A DNA stretch of 64,000 bases from Cryobacterium sp. SO1 (GTDB lineage Bacteria; Actinomycetota; Actinomycetes; Actinomycetales; Microbacteriaceae): positions 2,418,001 through 2,482,000 of the forward strand of contig NZ_CP067394.1 of the NCBI RefSeq assembly GCF_004210215.2. Direction: 5' to 3'. Positions 18,577 to 27,191 of the stretch are shown in pieces (within the stretch, counting starts at the first letter, position 1; each line of letters opens with the position of its first letter). Position numbers and translations under genes: made by a program. The notes beneath the pieces were generated by a model. The model worked only from the letters and a program-made list of their open reading frames with translations. It did not search any database and was not told the DNA's origin.

Positions 18577-20215
18577 GGTTGGCCTCCGAGACCTTGCCGT
18601 CGGCGCGTTGCAGGTAGATGTCCAGGCACACGGTCGTACCGGGGACGATTCCGTCCACGGTGATGTCCGCCGTCGTGCTGAGGGAGGGCTGTGCCGGGTT
18701 CTCAGCACGGGCCCACCGGTACACGTCGCCCTCCTGCGGGCTGGGGTTGCTCACGGTGAAGGTGACCTGGGTGCCGTCCACCGAGGTCGCCGTGCCGTCG
18801 AGCACCGGGGCCGGCACCCCGGCGGCGACGTTGGCGCCGCCCGGCTCCGCCGGTGCCGGGGATTTCGTGGGAGTCTGGGCCGAGCCGTCAACGCCCGTGA
18901 GCACCACGGCGGTGGCCACGGCGCCGACAAGCAGGGCACCGGCCACGATGGAGCCGATCAGCAACAACGGGCGTCGCCGCGGAGGGCTATCGACGAGGGC
19001 GGCCGGGTCGTCAACGGATGCCTGGACTGCGTCCGGCATGGGCGCGGCCGCCGGGCGCACGGCTCCGCGGGGACGCACAACGGTGCGCTCCCTGACTGGC
19101 TCGATGACTCGGGCGCCCCGCACCCGTGTGGCGTCGGCCGAGTTCGGTTTTTCCGGCGGGGCTTCGGTTGCCGGGCGAGCGGTCGCAGCCGCCGGTGCCT
19201 GGGCGCTGATCGACACCACCGACCTGGCCCGGGTCTCGTCGTCGCCGGCCGGCGCATCCGGTCTGACGTGCTGCACGCCCGCGACGGTGGGGATGTCGAT
19301 GCCCGTGGGTGCGTAACCCAGCTCCAGCTCCACCCGTTGCAGGGCGCGGGCGAAGTCCACAGCCGTGGCGAATCTGTCGTCGCGGCGGGTGGCCATGGCC
19401 TTGGCCAGCACCGCCACGAGCGAGCGCGGCACGTCGTCGCGGCCGATGGGGGTGATGGCGCCGCGTTCGATGCGACCGATCAGGTCGAGGGTGCCGTTGG
19501 AACGTCCGTGGATCTCGAACGGTGTCTGGCCGGCCAGCAGGGTGTGGATGGTGGCGGCCAGCGAGAAGACATCGCTGCGGACGTCCGGCCGGGGGTCGTC
19601 CTCGAACATCTCCGGCGGCGACCAGGGCACGCTCATGCCCACCGACTGGCTCTCTCCGGTGCCGGTGGATTCCGGTACGGCCGGGCGGTGGCCGCCGGTG
19701 CTGGTTTGCACGGGCAGTTCCTCGTCAAGGCTCGACGAGATGCCGAAGTCGGTGAGGGCGGGCCAGCCGAAGTCGTTGGTGAGCACATTGGCCGGTTTGA
19801 TGTCGCGGTGCAGGATGCCTGCGGAATGGGCGGTGGCGATCGCGCCCGCCAGGCGGACCCCGGTGCGCAGGGCGTCTTCGACGCCGAACTTCTCCCGCTT
19901 GTATCGCTCGGCCAGGCTCGGGCCCGAGCAATGCTCCATCACGAAGTACGGTCGTCCGTCGCCGGCGACGTCGGCGTGGTAGATCGTGACGATGTACGGG
20001 TGGGTCGACAGTTGCGCCATCAGGTTCGCTTCGTCGACGAACTGCGCCTGGGTCGAGGGGTTCAGCTGCTCGGTGAGCAGCACCTTCACCGCGACCCGGC
20101 GCCGAGGAAGCCGCTGCTGGTAGAGGAATACGTCGGAGAACCCGCCGGAGCCGAGAATGGAGACGAATTCGTAGCCGGGCAGTTCGGGGGCGACGGAGGG
20201 CGGGCGGCGCATCAC
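18560..20215 (-). CDS. Transmembrane Ser/Thr protein kinase (PknB-like class)
   Basis: The protein has 551 aa. The N-terminal kinase domain (about 15-295) has the Gly loop LGSGGFSDVF, ATP-binding Lys44 in VAVKV, catalytic loop HRDIKPAN with Asp138, and DFG at 156-158. A Pro/Ala-rich linker leads to one TM helix at about 416-439. The extracellular tail of about 110 residues ends in a beta-rich module (GTTVCLDIYLQRADG), not PASTA repeats. It overlaps the upstream FHA gene by ATGA and lies one gene from a PP2C phosphatase, a standard kinase/phosphatase/FHA-reader arrangement. Likely substrates are the FHA proteins and perhaps MoxR or DUF58, by inference. Confidence 0.93.
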   Translation of the reverse strand: MMRRPPSVAPELPGYEFVSILGSGGFSDVFLYQQRLPRRRVAVKVLLTEQLNPSTQAQFVDEANLMAQLSTHPYIVTIYHADVAGDGRPYFVMEHCSGPSLAERYKREKFGVEDALRTGVRLAGAIATAHSAGILHRDIKPANVLTNDFGWPALTDFGISSSLDEELPVQTSTGGHRPAVPESTGTGESQSVGMSVPWSPPEMFEDDPRPDVRSDVFSLAATIHTLLAGQTPFEIHGRSNGTLDLIGRIERGAITPIGRDDVPRSLVAVLAKAMATRRDDRFATAVDFARALQRVELELGYAPTGIDIPTVAGVQHVRPDAPAGDDETRARSVVSISAQAPAAATARPATEAPPEKPNSADATRVRGARVIEPVRERTVVRPRGAVRPAAAPMPDAVQASVDDPAALVDSPPRRRPLLLIGSIVAGALLVGAVATAVVLTGVDGSAQTPTKSPAPAEPGGANVAAGVPAPVLDGTATSVDGTQVTFTVSNPSPQEGDVYRWARAENPAQPSLSTTADITVDGIVPGTTVCLDIYLQRADGKVSEANRACNR

Positions 20216-21576
20216 TCTTGCCCGACCGTGATGGTGATGCCGCTGCCGAGGTCGATGACAGTGCCGACGATGACCGCCGTTGGCTCACCCTGGCGCAGCT
20301 TCTGGGCGGGTTTGCCGGGCAGGGACACGAGAGTGCCGTTGCGCGAGTGCAGATCGGTGACCACCACGGTGTCCCCCTCGACGGTAAAGTGCACGTGGTT
20401 GCGCGAGACGTCTTGATCGGCACCGCCCAGACTCACCAGGCGGGGCACGAGGTCGCCGGACATTTTGCTGACGCTCGGTGCCCGGCCGACCCGGATGGGC
20501 TGGTTGAGCGGTTCCCGCACACCGCTGGGCAGCAGCAGGTACAGCCGCGGTACGGCGACGGGTGTTGGCGCGTCTGAGGCAGACCCGGAGTTGTTGCGGC
20601 GGCGTGAATCCCGCAGCTTCTGGATGTCGCCGCTCATCACGGTGTGGCCGTCGTGGTCGCCGGGGACGTCGGCGATGCCGACCGAGTCCGGGGCGCTGAC
20701 GCTCTCGTTGTCGTCCTCGGCGTCGGGCCGAACGGCCGCCTGTTCGACGCCGCGCATCACGGTCGCTCCGAACAGGTGGTCGTAGCCGCCGGCGAGGTCG
20801 GCATTGTTCTCGACGGCCGGGTCGGCGGTGGTGATGTCTGAGATGGTCTGCTCGATAAAGGGCTGCCCGGCAATGGTTTGCTCGCTGACGGGTTCGGCGA
20901 TCGTGCGTTGCGGAACCGGCAGCGGCGCCGGGGCGGTCGCCGGGGCGGTCGCCGGGGCGACGGGCGGGGCGACGGGCGGCACGATGTGCAGCGGAGGAGC
21001 GACAGGCGAGGGCGGCCCCGCCCGGACGGGCTCCACCGCACGGGCGCTGTCGACCACCACGTGCAGGCGGCGGGTGCGCACCATGCCCGCTTCCAGGGGA
21101 AGGCCCGTTCCCAGCGGCAGGGCGGCATGATCGTTTGCATCGGTCAGGTCAGCGTCCGGCTTCTCGGTGCCCGGCGCCGCGGTCACCGGCGCGGCGGTGA
21201 TGTCCACCCCGGTGACATGCATCACGGAGCGTTCCACCCAGGTGGAGATGCCCAGGCCGCCGATCGAGACGTCCCCGTCGGCGGTGGCCAAAACCACGAC
21301 GACGTCCCCGCGCACGAAAACCCGCATGGTCGCCGGAGCCGCTGTGTCCCAGGACAGGAGTGCAAAGGGCGGGGTCTTGGACAGTCCCCCCGCGGTGAGC
21401 TCGTCGAGTACGGCGCGTGCAGCCTGCTCGGCGGGGCCCGGGCCGATCAGGCTCTCCCAGACTCTGGCCGTGGCAGCGGGGCCGGCGGCAGGGAACAGCA
21501 CCAGACGGTCCGCCATGGCGCCCGCCAGCCATCCGCCCCGGATGTCGTCGTCGTACGAAAGCACAGATCCCCCCAT
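20212..21576 (-). CDS. FHA domain protein, 454 aa
   Basis: An N-terminal region of about 130 residues (VVVLATADGDVSIGG, WVERSVMHVTG) is followed by a long Pro/Ala/Thr-rich linker suited to phosphorylation. A C-terminal FHA domain at about 345-454 has IRVGRAPSV, DQDVSRNHVHF and DLHSRNGT, so the Arg, Ser, His and Asn phosphothreonine-binding positions are present. It is coupled to the kinase by a four-base overlap and follows the phosphatase gene by 14 bp. It is probably the main phospho-reader and substrate of the adjacent kinase. No TM segment is seen. Confidence 0.88.
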   Translation of the reverse strand: MGGSVLSYDDDIRGGWLAGAMADRLVLFPAAGPAATARVWESLIGPGPAEQAARAVLDELTAGGLSKTPPFALLSWDTAAPATMRVFVRGDVVVVLATADGDVSIGGLGISTWVERSVMHVTGVDITAAPVTAAPGTEKPDADLTDANDHAALPLGTGLPLEAGMVRTRRLHVVVDSARAVEPVRAGPPSPVAPPLHIVPPVAPPVAPATAPATAPAPLPVPQRTIAEPVSEQTIAGQPFIEQTISDITTADPAVENNADLAGGYDHLFGATVMRGVEQAAVRPDAEDDNESVSAPDSVGIADVPGDHDGHTVMSGDIQKLRDSRRRNNSGSASDAPTPVAVPRLYLLLPSGVREPLNQPIRVGRAPSVSKMSGDLVPRLVSLGGADQDVSRNHVHFTVEGDTVVVTDLHSRNGTLVSLPGKPAQKLRQGEPTAVIVGTVIDLGSGITITVGQE

Positions 21577-21590
21577 TGCCTTGATCCTAC

Positions 21591-22493
21591 CTAAGGATTC
21601 GTGTTGCGCGGCCGAGTGTCTTCGAGGTGCTCGTGTATCCCCGCCGGCCGTTCGCGGGTCACATCGGTGTCATGGCCGGGGTCACCCCAGGTCGACTCGA
21701 CGATGACGACGGTGACGTTGTCCCGGCCGCCCTTGGCCAGGGCGGCGGCGACGAGCACGTCGGCCAACGAGCCCAGGTCCTCCGGCACGGTATGCGAGGC
21801 CAGCAGCTCGGCGATCTCGACCACCGACAGCTCCTTGGTGAGGCCGTCGGAGCAGATCAGGAAGGAATGCCGTCCCGTAGCGGGCAGCAGCCAGACATCC
21901 GCGTCGACGAATTCGTCGGCACCGATGGCGCGGGTGATGACGTTGCGGTCCGGGTGCTTCTCGGCATCCGTCGCCTTGATCAAGCCGGCATCCACCATCT
22001 CCTGCACAGCAGAATGGTCGACGCTGAGCTGTTCGAGGGTGCGGCCGTCCCAGGTGTAGATGCGCGAGTCACCGATGTTGAAGGCCATCCAGTGGAAGCC
22101 GACGTCGTCGCCGGCGTCAACGAACGCGACACCGGCCAGCGTGGTGCCGGAGACGGCCGTGCCGAAGTCGTCGGCGGAGCTGAGATCCCGCACGGCGTCG
22201 TTGGACGAGTGGATCGCGTCGAGGATCCGCTCGGGGGTCGACGGCACGTCTTGTTCGATGTGGTCGTTGAAGACTCGGATGACGGTCTGGCTGGCGGCAT
22301 CACCGTGGGCGTGGCCGCCCATGCCATCGGCGACGAAAAACACCGGCGACTGCGCCAGGTAGCTGTCCTCGTTGATCTTGCGCACCCGTCCGACGTCGCT
22401 GCCGGCACTGAAACTGAAACGCACGCTCGAGTTGCCGAGCGTGATCGCACTCTCACCTTTCACCGCCATGTGCACCCCGAAAGTCCCGTCCAT
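21591..22493 (-). CDS. PP2C-family Ser/Thr protein phosphatase
   Basis: This is a cytoplasmic metal-dependent phosphatase of 300 aa. Metal-binding motifs are intact: GRVRKINEDSY (Glu42-Asp43), VADGMGGHAHGDAAS (Asp56), LICSDGLTKELS and GRDNVTVVIV. It probably reverses phosphorylation by the kinase at 18560-20215 and is the first gene of the minus-strand series. The ATG at 22493 has GGAG unusually close; the ATG at 22469 (residue 9) is an alternative. The upstream 90 bp separate it from terC on the same strand. Confidence 0.93.
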   Translation of the reverse strand: MDGTFGVHMAVKGESAITLGNSSVRFSFSAGSDVGRVRKINEDSYLAQSPVFFVADGMGGHAHGDAASQTVIRVFNDHIEQDVPSTPERILDAIHSSNDAVRDLSSADDFGTAVSGTTLAGVAFVDAGDDVGFHWMAFNIGDSRIYTWDGRTLEQLSVDHSAVQEMVDAGLIKATDAEKHPDRNVITRAIGADEFVDADVWLLPATGRHSFLICSDGLTKELSVVEIAELLASHTVPEDLGSLADVLVAAALAKGGRDNVTVVIVESTWGDPGHDTDVTRERPAGIHEHLEDTRPRNTNP

Positions 22494-22585
22494 GCTCCGA
22501 CTCGAAGCGCTCCCGCCCCGTTCGGGGGAAGTGGAGCTACCACCGTACCAATACCCCGGGCTCGTTCAGACGCAGTCTGACCGGG

Positions 22586-23611
22586 TCATTCACCGGTCGT
22601 GGGCACGGGCTCAGCAACGGCGGCATTCCGCTCGCGGCGGGCATCTCGCCGGGTCTTGATCAGGCTGGCGATGGTCGCGACGGCCATCGACAGGATGATC
22701 ACGGCCAGGGACGTCCAGGTGTCGATCTCCGGCGCCCAACTGAAGCCCTCGCCGCCGTTGAGGAACGGCACTTCGTTGTTATGCAGGGCGTGGAAGACCA
22801 GCTTGACGCCGATGAAGAAGAGGATGAACGCGATTCCATACTTGAGGTATTCCAGGCGTTCGAGCAGCCCGCCGAGCAGGAAGTACAGCTGGCGCAGGCC
22901 CATCAGGGCGAACACATTGGCGGTGAACACGATGAACGGGCTCTGGGTGATACCGAAGATGGCCGGGATCGAATCCAGAGCGAAAATCAGGTCGGTGGTG
23001 CCGATGGCGATCAGCACGATCAGCATGGGTGTGAAGAGGCGACGACCGTCGATGGTGGTGCGGATCTTCGCGCCGTCGAAGCTGGGCGAAATGCGGATGT
23101 GCCGACGCAGGTAGCGCACCAGAGAGTTCTCCGCGTCGTCCTCGCCGCCTTCCTTGGCGAAGGCCTGGTGGACGGCCGTGTAGAGCAGGAAGGCTCCGAA
23201 GATGTAGAAGATCCAGCTGAAGTTCTCGATCAGCTGGGCGCCGAGCAGGATGAAGACGCCGCGCAGCACGAGGGCGATGATGATGCCTATCATCAGCACT
23301 TCCTGCTGGTACTTTCGAGGCACCGAGAACCTCGCCATGATGATCACGAAGACGAAGAGGTTGTCGATCGACAGGCTGTACTCGGTGAGCCAGCCGGCCA
23401 GGAACTGCCCGGCGTGTTCGCCGCCGCCGAAGATCAGCATCAAAAGGGCGAACACCAGCGCCAGGCCCACGTAGAAGACAACCCAGAGGGTCGCCTCGCG
23501 GATAGAGGGGACGTGCGGGCGTTTGTAGACGATCAGGAGGTCGGCGACGAGCACCAGGGTCAGAACGACCAGCGAGATCACTTCGAAGGCGATCGGCAGC
23601 TCAAGATTCAC
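22586..23611 (-). CDS. TerC family integral membrane protein
   Basis: The protein has 341 aa and about nine TM helices. It carries the two TerC signature segments with acidic residues inside helices, SLSIDNLFVFVIIM and FALDSIPAIFGIT, which are linked to metal (Mn) handling in this family. The helical core is interrupted by a hydrophilic cytoplasmic loop at about residues 150-190. It starts at a GTG with AAAGG upstream. I looked for a Mn-sensing yybP-ykoY riboswitch in the leader and did not find its conserved blocks. Tellurite resistance, the historical name, is not implied. Confidence 0.92.
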   Translation of the reverse strand: MNLELPIAFEVISLVVLTLVLVADLLIVYKRPHVPSIREATLWVVFYVGLALVFALLMLIFGGGEHAGQFLAGWLTEYSLSIDNLFVFVIIMARFSVPRKYQQEVLMIGIIIALVLRGVFILLGAQLIENFSWIFYIFGAFLLYTAVHQAFAKEGGEDDAENSLVRYLRRHIRISPSFDGAKIRTTIDGRRLFTPMLIVLIAIGTTDLIFALDSIPAIFGITQSPFIVFTANVFALMGLRQLYFLLGGLLERLEYLKYGIAFILFFIGVKLVFHALHNNEVPFLNGGEGFSWAPEIDTWTSLAVIILSMAVATIASLIKTRRDARRERNAAVAEPVPTTGE

Positions 23612-23753
23612 GAAAAAGGGGCCTTTCGAACGTGCGGCGAATGCTGGGCGTTGACACCCGCGGCAGAGGGCCAGGCGGGGGCCCAGAGGGATGATCCCCT
23701 ACGCCCTTCAATGTTACCCCTCGCGTGCTTCCCGGTTCCGCCGGGGTGCAGAC

Positions 23754-23781
23754 AAAACCGGCCACCCCGAAGGGCGGCCGG
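23754..23781 (-). terminator. Rho-independent terminator after the DoxX gene
   Basis: On the minus strand a 10-bp stem, CCGGCCGCCC with GGGTGGCCGG, closes a TTCG tetraloop and is followed directly by TTTT. It lies 20 bp past the stop of the gene at 23802-24362. Confidence 0.8.
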
Positions 23782-23801
23782 CTGGGTCGTACTGGCGCTG
23801 C

Positions 23802-24362
23802 CTAGATCAGCCAGGTGTACTTCTGCACGATCGGCAGAGCCTTCCAGGTCTTGCCGAAGCCCCAGGTGTCACCGGCCGCGAAGACGGCGATGACGATCAG
23901 CGCGAGCGCGTAGATGATGTGGTAGTCCACGAGCGGGTTGTTCGAGGCCGCGCCGGCGGCGAACGGCCACTCGGCCAGGTACATGAAGACCATGATGAGG
24001 CTGCCGGCGACGGCGCTGATGCGCAGGCCAACACCGAGCATCACAGCAAGTCCCACGGCGATCATGCCGAGCATGAAGAGGAAGTCGACCAGCGGGCTGG
24101 CGATCCCCACGAAGAACGGCTGCAGCGGACCGGTGACGCCGGGGCTGTTCAGGAAGCCCTGCGCCGGGGTGCCGCCGTTGAGCCAAGCGCGCTCGGCGGG
24201 AGTGGAGAAGCCCAGGCCGAAGGTCTTGTCGAGGAAGGCCCACAGGAAGATGAATCCAGTGGCCAGGCGCAGCACCGCAAGGGTGCGACGCTGGAGCAGG
24301 GTGGTGCCGGTCGTCGCGGCGGGGGCGGTGACCGCTGCCCCGCGGGTGGTGGTGCTGGCCAT
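23802..24362 (-). CDS. DoxX family membrane protein
   Basis: The protein has 186 aa and four or five TM helices. The DoxX-type pattern is seen in LRLATGFIFLWAFLDKTFGLGFSTP near the N-terminus and ISAVAGSLIMVFMYLAEWP in the third helix. The NPLVDYHIIYALALIVIAVF helix ends the fold. Related proteins are quinone-linked or oxidoreductase-associated membrane subunits; the substrate is unknown. The ATG at 24362 has AGAGGAAA upstream and begins MASTTTRG; earlier in-frame codons run into a leader without hydrophobic sequence. It is monocistronic, with its own terminator. Confidence 0.85.
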   Translation of the reverse strand: MASTTTRGAAVTAPAATTGTTLLQRRTLAVLRLATGFIFLWAFLDKTFGLGFSTPAERAWLNGGTPAQGFLNSPGVTGPLQPFFVGIASPLVDFLFMLGMIAVGLAVMLGVGLRISAVAGSLIMVFMYLAEWPFAAGAASNNPLVDYHIIYALALIVIAVFAAGDTWGFGKTWKALPIVQKYTWLI

Positions 24363-24471
24363 GGGATGGTTTCCTCTGTGTCGAATTCGAAGCCCCGAGT
24401 CGTCTGATACTGGACTGTGAATTCCAGACTCCCAGCCCGTTTTCAGCAACGATAGGGTCGAAGGTCCCAAA

Positions 24472-24511
24472 AGAAAAAGCCCGACCTCCCTCGTGAAGAA
24501 GGAGAACGGGC
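24472..24511 (-). terminator. Terminator downstream of tRNA-Glu
   Basis: On the minus strand a GCCCG/CGGGC-based stem with further TCTCC/GGGAG pairing is followed by TTTTTCTTTT. It begins six bases after the tRNA 3' end. Confidence 0.75.
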
Positions 24512-24516
24512 GTTTG

Positions 24517-24589
24517 TGACCCCAACCGGATTCGAACCGGTGTTACCGCCGTGAGAGGGCGGTGTCCTAGGCCGCTAAACGATGGGGCC
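24517..24589 (-). tRNA. tRNA-Glu (anticodon CTC)
   Basis: A 73-nt cloverleaf is readable on the minus strand. The acceptor GGCCCCA pairs with TGGGGTC (one G-U), the anticodon stem CCGCC/GGCGG encloses the loop CTCTCAC with anticodon CTC, and the T-arm is CCGGT-TCGAATC-CGG with a discriminator A. CCA is not encoded. It decodes GAG. Confidence 0.97.
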
Positions 24590-24606
24590 GTTTTTGCAAC
24601 TTCACG

Positions 24607-24636
24607 AGTATGCCACAGGCTTGATACCGAGTTCAA
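24607..24636 (-). promoter_or_regulatory. Promoter of tRNA-Glu
   Basis: On the minus strand, -35 TTGAAC (24631-24636), an 18-bp spacer and -10 CATACT (24607-24612) lie 18 bp before the tRNA 5' end. This matches the vegetative sigma-factor consensus well. Confidence 0.65.
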
Positions 24637-24768
24637 ATCGAGTGCGTCGTCCGCGCGTCGCGCGGGGCATCCTCTGCACCTGCCGGGATGCCTGGGCCGA
24701 CTGCGGGTGCTCACAGGATGCGCGTGTCGCGCGTTGCCCGTGCTCTGATTTGGGTATTAGCTCGAGAC

Positions 24769-25407
24769 ATGAAGTTGACCAAACTGGAACACGCCGCACT
24801 CGTGATCGAAGCCGCGGGGCAGAAGCTTTTCATCGATCCCGGATCGTTCACCACCGCTTTGACCGAGACGGCGAATGCGGCCGCTATCGTGATCACCCAT
24901 GAGCACCCCGACCATTGGACGCCCGAGCAGCTGAACCGCGTGATCGCCTTGAACCCCGGCGTACCCGTCTACGGGCCGGCCGGGGTGGCTGCGGCGGCGG
25001 GCGACATCGCCGTGACCGTGGTCACCGAGGGTGACACCGTGAGCGCCGGGCCGTTCACGCTGCGGTTCTTCGGCGAGAAGCATGCGGTGATCCACTCGTC
25101 GATCCCGGTGATCGACAACGTGGGCGTGCTCGTGAACGATGAGCTGTTCTACCCGGGTGACGCGTTCACCATTCCCGAGGGTGTCGACGTGAAGACCCTG
25201 GCCGTGCCGGCGGGCGCGCCGTGGCTGAAGATCAGCGAGGTCATCGACTATGTGCTCGCGGTCAAACCCCTGCGCAGCTTCCCCACCCACGAGATGGGAC
25301 TGTCGCGCAGCGGCAAGGACCTCGCAAACTCTCGCATCAAGGCCGCCACCGAGCAGAACGGCGGCACCTTCTTCCCGCTCGAACCACACGAGTCGCTCGA
25401 CGTGTAA
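24769..25407 (+). CDS. MBL-fold metal-dependent hydrolase (UlaG/YcbB-like small type)
   Basis: This is a cytoplasmic metallo-beta-lactamase-fold protein of 212 aa. The metal motif HxHxDH is present as THEHPDHW at about residues 43-50, followed by GEKHAVIH, LFYPGDAF (Asp ligand) and FPTHEMG. The short size, the FIDPGSFTTA opening and the lack of a signal peptide fit small MBL hydrolases of the UlaG-like group rather than antibiotic-hydrolysing enzymes. The ATG at 24769 begins MKLTKLEHAALVIE, the natural start of the fold; a clear Shine-Dalgarno is absent. The substrate is unknown. Confidence 0.88.
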   Translation: MKLTKLEHAALVIEAAGQKLFIDPGSFTTALTETANAAAIVITHEHPDHWTPEQLNRVIALNPGVPVYGPAGVAAAAGDIAVTVVTEGDTVSAGPFTLRFFGEKHAVIHSSIPVIDNVGVLVNDELFYPGDAFTIPEGVDVKTLAVPAGAPWLKISEVIDYVLAVKPLRSFPTHEMGLSRSGKDLANSRIKAATEQNGGTFFPLEPHESLDV

Positions 25408-25466
25408 CCGCGCCATCCGCCGCATCGCCGCCTGCACCACGCACAGCTTGAATCAAAGGAGATCTC

Positions 25467-25844
25467 ATGCGCTTCTCGTTGCTCATCATCAAGGCCGAGA
25501 CCGGGGAGGGCGACATCTCTGAGGAGGAGCTGCCGCCGTTCCGGGAGCTGTTCGATGCCTACGCGGCCTCGCTGCAGGAGTCGGGTGCGCTGATTGCGGC
25601 GGACATCTTCCGGCCCGCCGCGGAGTCCACCACGGTGACGCTCCGCGGCGGCAGCCGGGAGGTGCGTGTCGGCCCGTTCATCGACGCCGTCGAATCGCTC
25701 TCCGGCTGCTTTGTGATCGACGTGCCCGACCGCGCCGCGGCACTTGACTGGGCCCAAAAATGCCCGGCGGCGCTCTACGGCGTTGTCGAGGTGCGCCCGG
25801 CGGCGCTGGCCTTCTACGACGGACGTTGGCGCGGCGAGAGTTGA
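25467..25844 (+). CDS. YCII-related (DGPF-type) protein
   Basis: The protein has 125 aa and begins MRFSLLIIKAE. The ferredoxin-like YCII fold is suggested by the LLIIK strand, the amphipathic helix FRELFDAYAASLQESGALI, the VRVGPFIDAVESLSGCFVIDVPD segment and the final VVEVRPAAL. Members are often encoded next to ECF sigma factors or are dehydratase/isomerase-like; no sigma factor is near here. An excellent AAAGGAGA ribosome-binding site precedes the ATG. It lies 59 bp after the MBL gene and could be co-transcribed with it. Confidence 0.85.
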   Translation: MRFSLLIIKAETGEGDISEEELPPFRELFDAYAASLQESGALIAADIFRPAAESTTVTLRGGSREVRVGPFIDAVESLSGCFVIDVPDRAAALDWAQKCPAALYGVVEVRPAALAFYDGRWRGES

Positions 25845-25907
25845 GCTCACACGGTGTCTGAGTCCTTGCCTGGGTGTGGACTCTCTGTTCGGTCGGCCGC
25901 CTCGGCG

Positions 25908-25982
25908 AGCCGCCGTGGCCGTGGAGCCGGTGGCTACCCCGTCGTCCACGATCAGAGCGGTACGTCCCGCCAGGTTCAACCG
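25908..25982 (-). pseudogene. Remnant of a phosphoribosyltransferase (PRPP-loop fragment)
   Basis: About 25 codons on the minus strand read LNLAGRTALIVDDGVATGSTATAA. This matches the PRPP-binding loop of the intact gene 0.5 kb away (GRTVVIVDDGVATGATARVA). Sequence on both sides is not phosphoribosyltransferase-like, so it is an isolated fragment, perhaps from a degraded paralogue. Confidence 0.6.
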
Positions 25983-26050
25983 ATTGTGAGGATAACGGCC
26001 GCTAACGAGGATGCTTTTTCCAATCCCGTCCTTCTAATCTCACTTTTTCC

Positions 26051-26146
26051 TTACAGCGAGGCGCTGCTCCGTCGCACCACGCTATCGACGGGAATCTCGA
26101 CCTCGACATCCGCGTCGTTGGCGGGGTCGGCTGCGGTGTCGGCGTC
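26051..26146 (-). pseudogene. Possible remnant of a LacI-family regulator C-terminus
   Basis: Directly after the TAG of the phosphoribosyltransferase gene, and in the same frame, 31 codons run to a TAA. They end VEIPVDSVVRRSSASL, which resembles the terminal strand of LacI-type regulators (VPVELVVRxST). Nothing else of such a gene is present. The assignment rests on this short match only. The whole interval 25845-26146 has no intact gene. Confidence 0.35.
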
Positions 26147-26917
26147 CTAGCCGGAGACCCGGCGGGCCGCCTCGTCGAGCAGTCGGGCGACCTCGTCGTC
26201 GGTGGTGGCCGAAAAGTCTGTATAGAACTGTCCCACCGCCCAGAACGTTTCCGGGGCCGCCAGGTACACCATGTCGTCGGCGCCGGCCATCTTGGCCAGA
26301 GTCTCGGCCGCGATCACCGGCACGGCGAGAATCACCCTCTCGGCGCCGAACCGCCGGGCCACGTCGCCGGCTACCCGCGCGGTCGCCCCGGTGGCCACAC
26401 CGTCGTCGACGATCACGACGGTGCGCCCGTCGAATGGCAGCCGGCTGCGCCCCGGCCGCAACCGTTCGACCCGGGCCTCAAGAATCTCGCGTTCGCGAGC
26501 TTCGACGGCGCTCACCTCGGCATCGGTCACCCCCGTCAACGCCACCACCGATTCGTCGACAAGCTCCTCGCCGCCCTCGCCGATGGCCCCCATCGCGAAC
26601 TCGGGTTGGAACGGCACACCGAGCTTCCGCACCACGATGACGTCGAGCGGTGCGCCGAGCGCCGCGGCGACCTCGAACGCCACCGGCACTCCTCCGCGCG
26701 GAACACCGAGCACAACGACGTCTCGCTCGCGCAGGTAGAGGAGTTGCCGGGCCAGCTGGCGGCCGGCGTCGACACGATCGGTGAAGAGCACCACCGGGCC
26801 ATCATCGACCCGTTGGCCGCCGGGCGCTAGACGCGAGCCGCCCCGGCCGGGTTGTCGGGGTGCGAACCGCGCCACTTTATAAGGAAATAGCGACATTTCA
26901 AGGACCAAATCGCGCAC
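26147..26917 (-). CDS. Phosphoribosyltransferase-fold protein
   Basis: The frame codes up to 256 aa. A type I PRTase core is present, with VLGVPRGGVPVAFEVA, LDVIVVRKLGVPFQPEFAMGAI and the PRPP loop VVIVDDGVATGAT. Predicted phosphoribosyltransferases of this kind are common in actinobacteria; the acceptor base is unknown. The start is uncertain: the ATG at 26917 gives a basic leader, the ATG at 26896 is possible, and a GTG at 26794 starts exactly at the fold (VVLFTDRVDAG). None has a strong ribosome-binding site. It ends at TAG 26147. Confidence 0.82.
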   Translation of the reverse strand: MRDLVLEMSLFPYKVARFAPRQPGRGGSRLAPGGQRVDDGPVVLFTDRVDAGRQLARQLLYLRERDVVVLGVPRGGVPVAFEVAAALGAPLDVIVVRKLGVPFQPEFAMGAIGEGGEELVDESVVALTGVTDAEVSAVEAREREILEARVERLRPGRSRLPFDGRTVVIVDDGVATGATARVAGDVARRFGAERVILAVPVIAAETLAKMAGADDMVYLAAPETFWAVGQFYTDFSATTDDEVARLLDEAARRVSG

Positions 26918-27191
26918 AGGATCCTAGCTTGCGGCCTATTTCCTTTTAATCTTCCTTGGCCCGGCCTGTGGCGGCGCACCAACCAGCCGCCCCGGCCGGA
27001 ACTGACCCGCAAGCGAGTCCGGAGGGGCCGTTTTCGGGCACTGATTCGGGGAGGTCCCCTTTTGCGCCGACAGCGGTCAACACCTCACCCTGATACCGTG
27101 ACGCATAGGCAGTCGGTCCGTCCGGGGCATCCGCGTCAGGTTGCCCTCACTCGGCGGGCTCGCGCCGACAAGGCAGGGAAGCGGTTAGTCC

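Noticed and set aside
23612..23753. Possible yybP-ykoY (Mn) riboswitch in the terC leader.
   Set aside because: The conserved GGGGAGTAG and the 3' GCAAGACC-type blocks were not found on the minus strand; only general G/C-rich pairing is present.
24625..24645. GTTCAAATCG resembling a tRNA T-arm on the plus strand.
   Set aside because: The flanking bases do not form a T-stem and no acceptor or anticodon arms can be built. The bases are better explained as the -35 of the tRNA-Glu promoter on the other strand.
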